A stretch of 14,120 bases of DNA from NCBI GenBank assembly GCA_910584035.1, contig CAJTZR010000043.1, forward strand, positions 1 through 14,120. Reading direction: 5' to 3'. Below are positions 13,832 to 14,120 of the stretch, in pieces. Each line of letters begins with the position of its first letter. The first letter of the stretch is position 1. The notes under the pieces were generated by a model. It was not told the DNA's origin, did no database searches, and saw nothing but the letters and a program-made list of their open reading frames with translations. A program made the position numbers and the translations under genes. The DNA is from an uncultured Christensenella sp. (GTDB lineage: Bacteria > Bacillota > Clostridia > Christensenellales > UBA3700).

Positions 13832-14120
13832 TTTATAATCAATGTTATTCTTAAAAATATAAAGGTAGTTAAACCTTTTAAAATTATAAAATTGTGTAAA
13901 AACTTTTAAAATGCACAAATAGTTGCCGTTGCTACAAAACTTGAGCTTAATTGAATGACATAATAAATTTATCATTTAACCTACAACCAACTATTTTATG
14001 ATTGTTGAAAACATTGCGTACTTAAACCTAATAAAATTTTATCTTATTTGAACAAAAAATATATTACAAATACATTTGTAATAACCAGTTTTATTTGCTG
14101 ACTAATATTCTTTTGATAAA
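13832..14120. other. Non-coding right edge of the window
   Basis: No gene is visible in the last 289 bp. A 6-bp stem AAAGGT/ACCTTT (13861-13866/13873-13878) is followed by TAAAATT and could be a weak terminator for the PRC-barrel gene. GACATAATAAATTT near 13957 faintly recalls the left end of the dispersed repeat on the minus strand, but too weakly to call. Confidence 0.35.

Noticed and set aside
13861..13885. Terminator after the PRC-barrel gene
   Set aside because: The stem is only six pairs and is followed by TAAAATT rather than a T tract; too weak to call as a feature.

Overview
The window is very AT-rich and reads as a chromosome segment of a low-GC Bacillota, most likely an uncultured gut-type Clostridia lineage. 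This rests on strong AGGAGG-type ribosome binding sites, sigma-A-like TTGACA/TATAAT promoters, an L-box lysine riboswitch, DegV/FakB proteins, a BspA-like leucine-rich-repeat protein and a YesL-like membrane protein. The lineage is inferred, not proven. Ten protein genes cover only about 64% of the window, which is low for a bacterium. The long gaps are filled mainly by a repeated element.

Layout. 1-345: two head-to-tail copies of a repeat with several hairpins. 385-2119, minus strand: a two-gene unit, YesL-like membrane protein then class I methyltransferase. 2461-5671, plus strand: promoter, lysine riboswitch with terminator, then asd, dapA and dapB, the first steps of the diaminopimelate/lysine branch from aspartyl phosphate to tetrahydrodipicolinate. 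An inverted copy of the repeat fills the asd-dapA gap. 5672-6705: a non-coding stretch with two tandem structured motifs, a strong terminator and more repeat copies. 6706-7986, minus strand: leucine-rich-repeat protein with its own promoter. 7987-9126: non-coding, with decayed repeats and a perfect 17-bp hairpin. 9127-10053, minus strand: lipoprotein. 10054-11110: AT-rich non-coding stretch ending in another repeat copy. 11111-13106, plus strand: two tandem DegV/FakB paralogues. 13202-13831: a two-module PRC-barrel-like protein whose start codon lies in a perfect inverted repeat.

How the parts work together. The asd-dapA-dapB genes should form a lysine-repressed operon: bound lysine is expected to favour the leader terminator. 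The two DegV proteins are probably fatty-acid-binding partners of a fatty acid kinase encoded elsewhere. The other genes look like independent housekeeping or surface functions.

Most unusual content. (1) A dispersed non-coding element of about 150-190 bp is present in at least eight full or partial copies in both orientations. It has four to five consecutive hairpins. Some stems differ between copies by paired, compensating changes, while one 15-nt core is identical in four copies. This points to selection on structure. (2) Two tandem motifs downstream of dapB (5812-5969) also show compensating stem changes and are followed by a strong terminator. (3) The start codon of the last gene lies in a 13-bp perfect inverted repeat whose loop holds the Shine-Dalgarno sequence.
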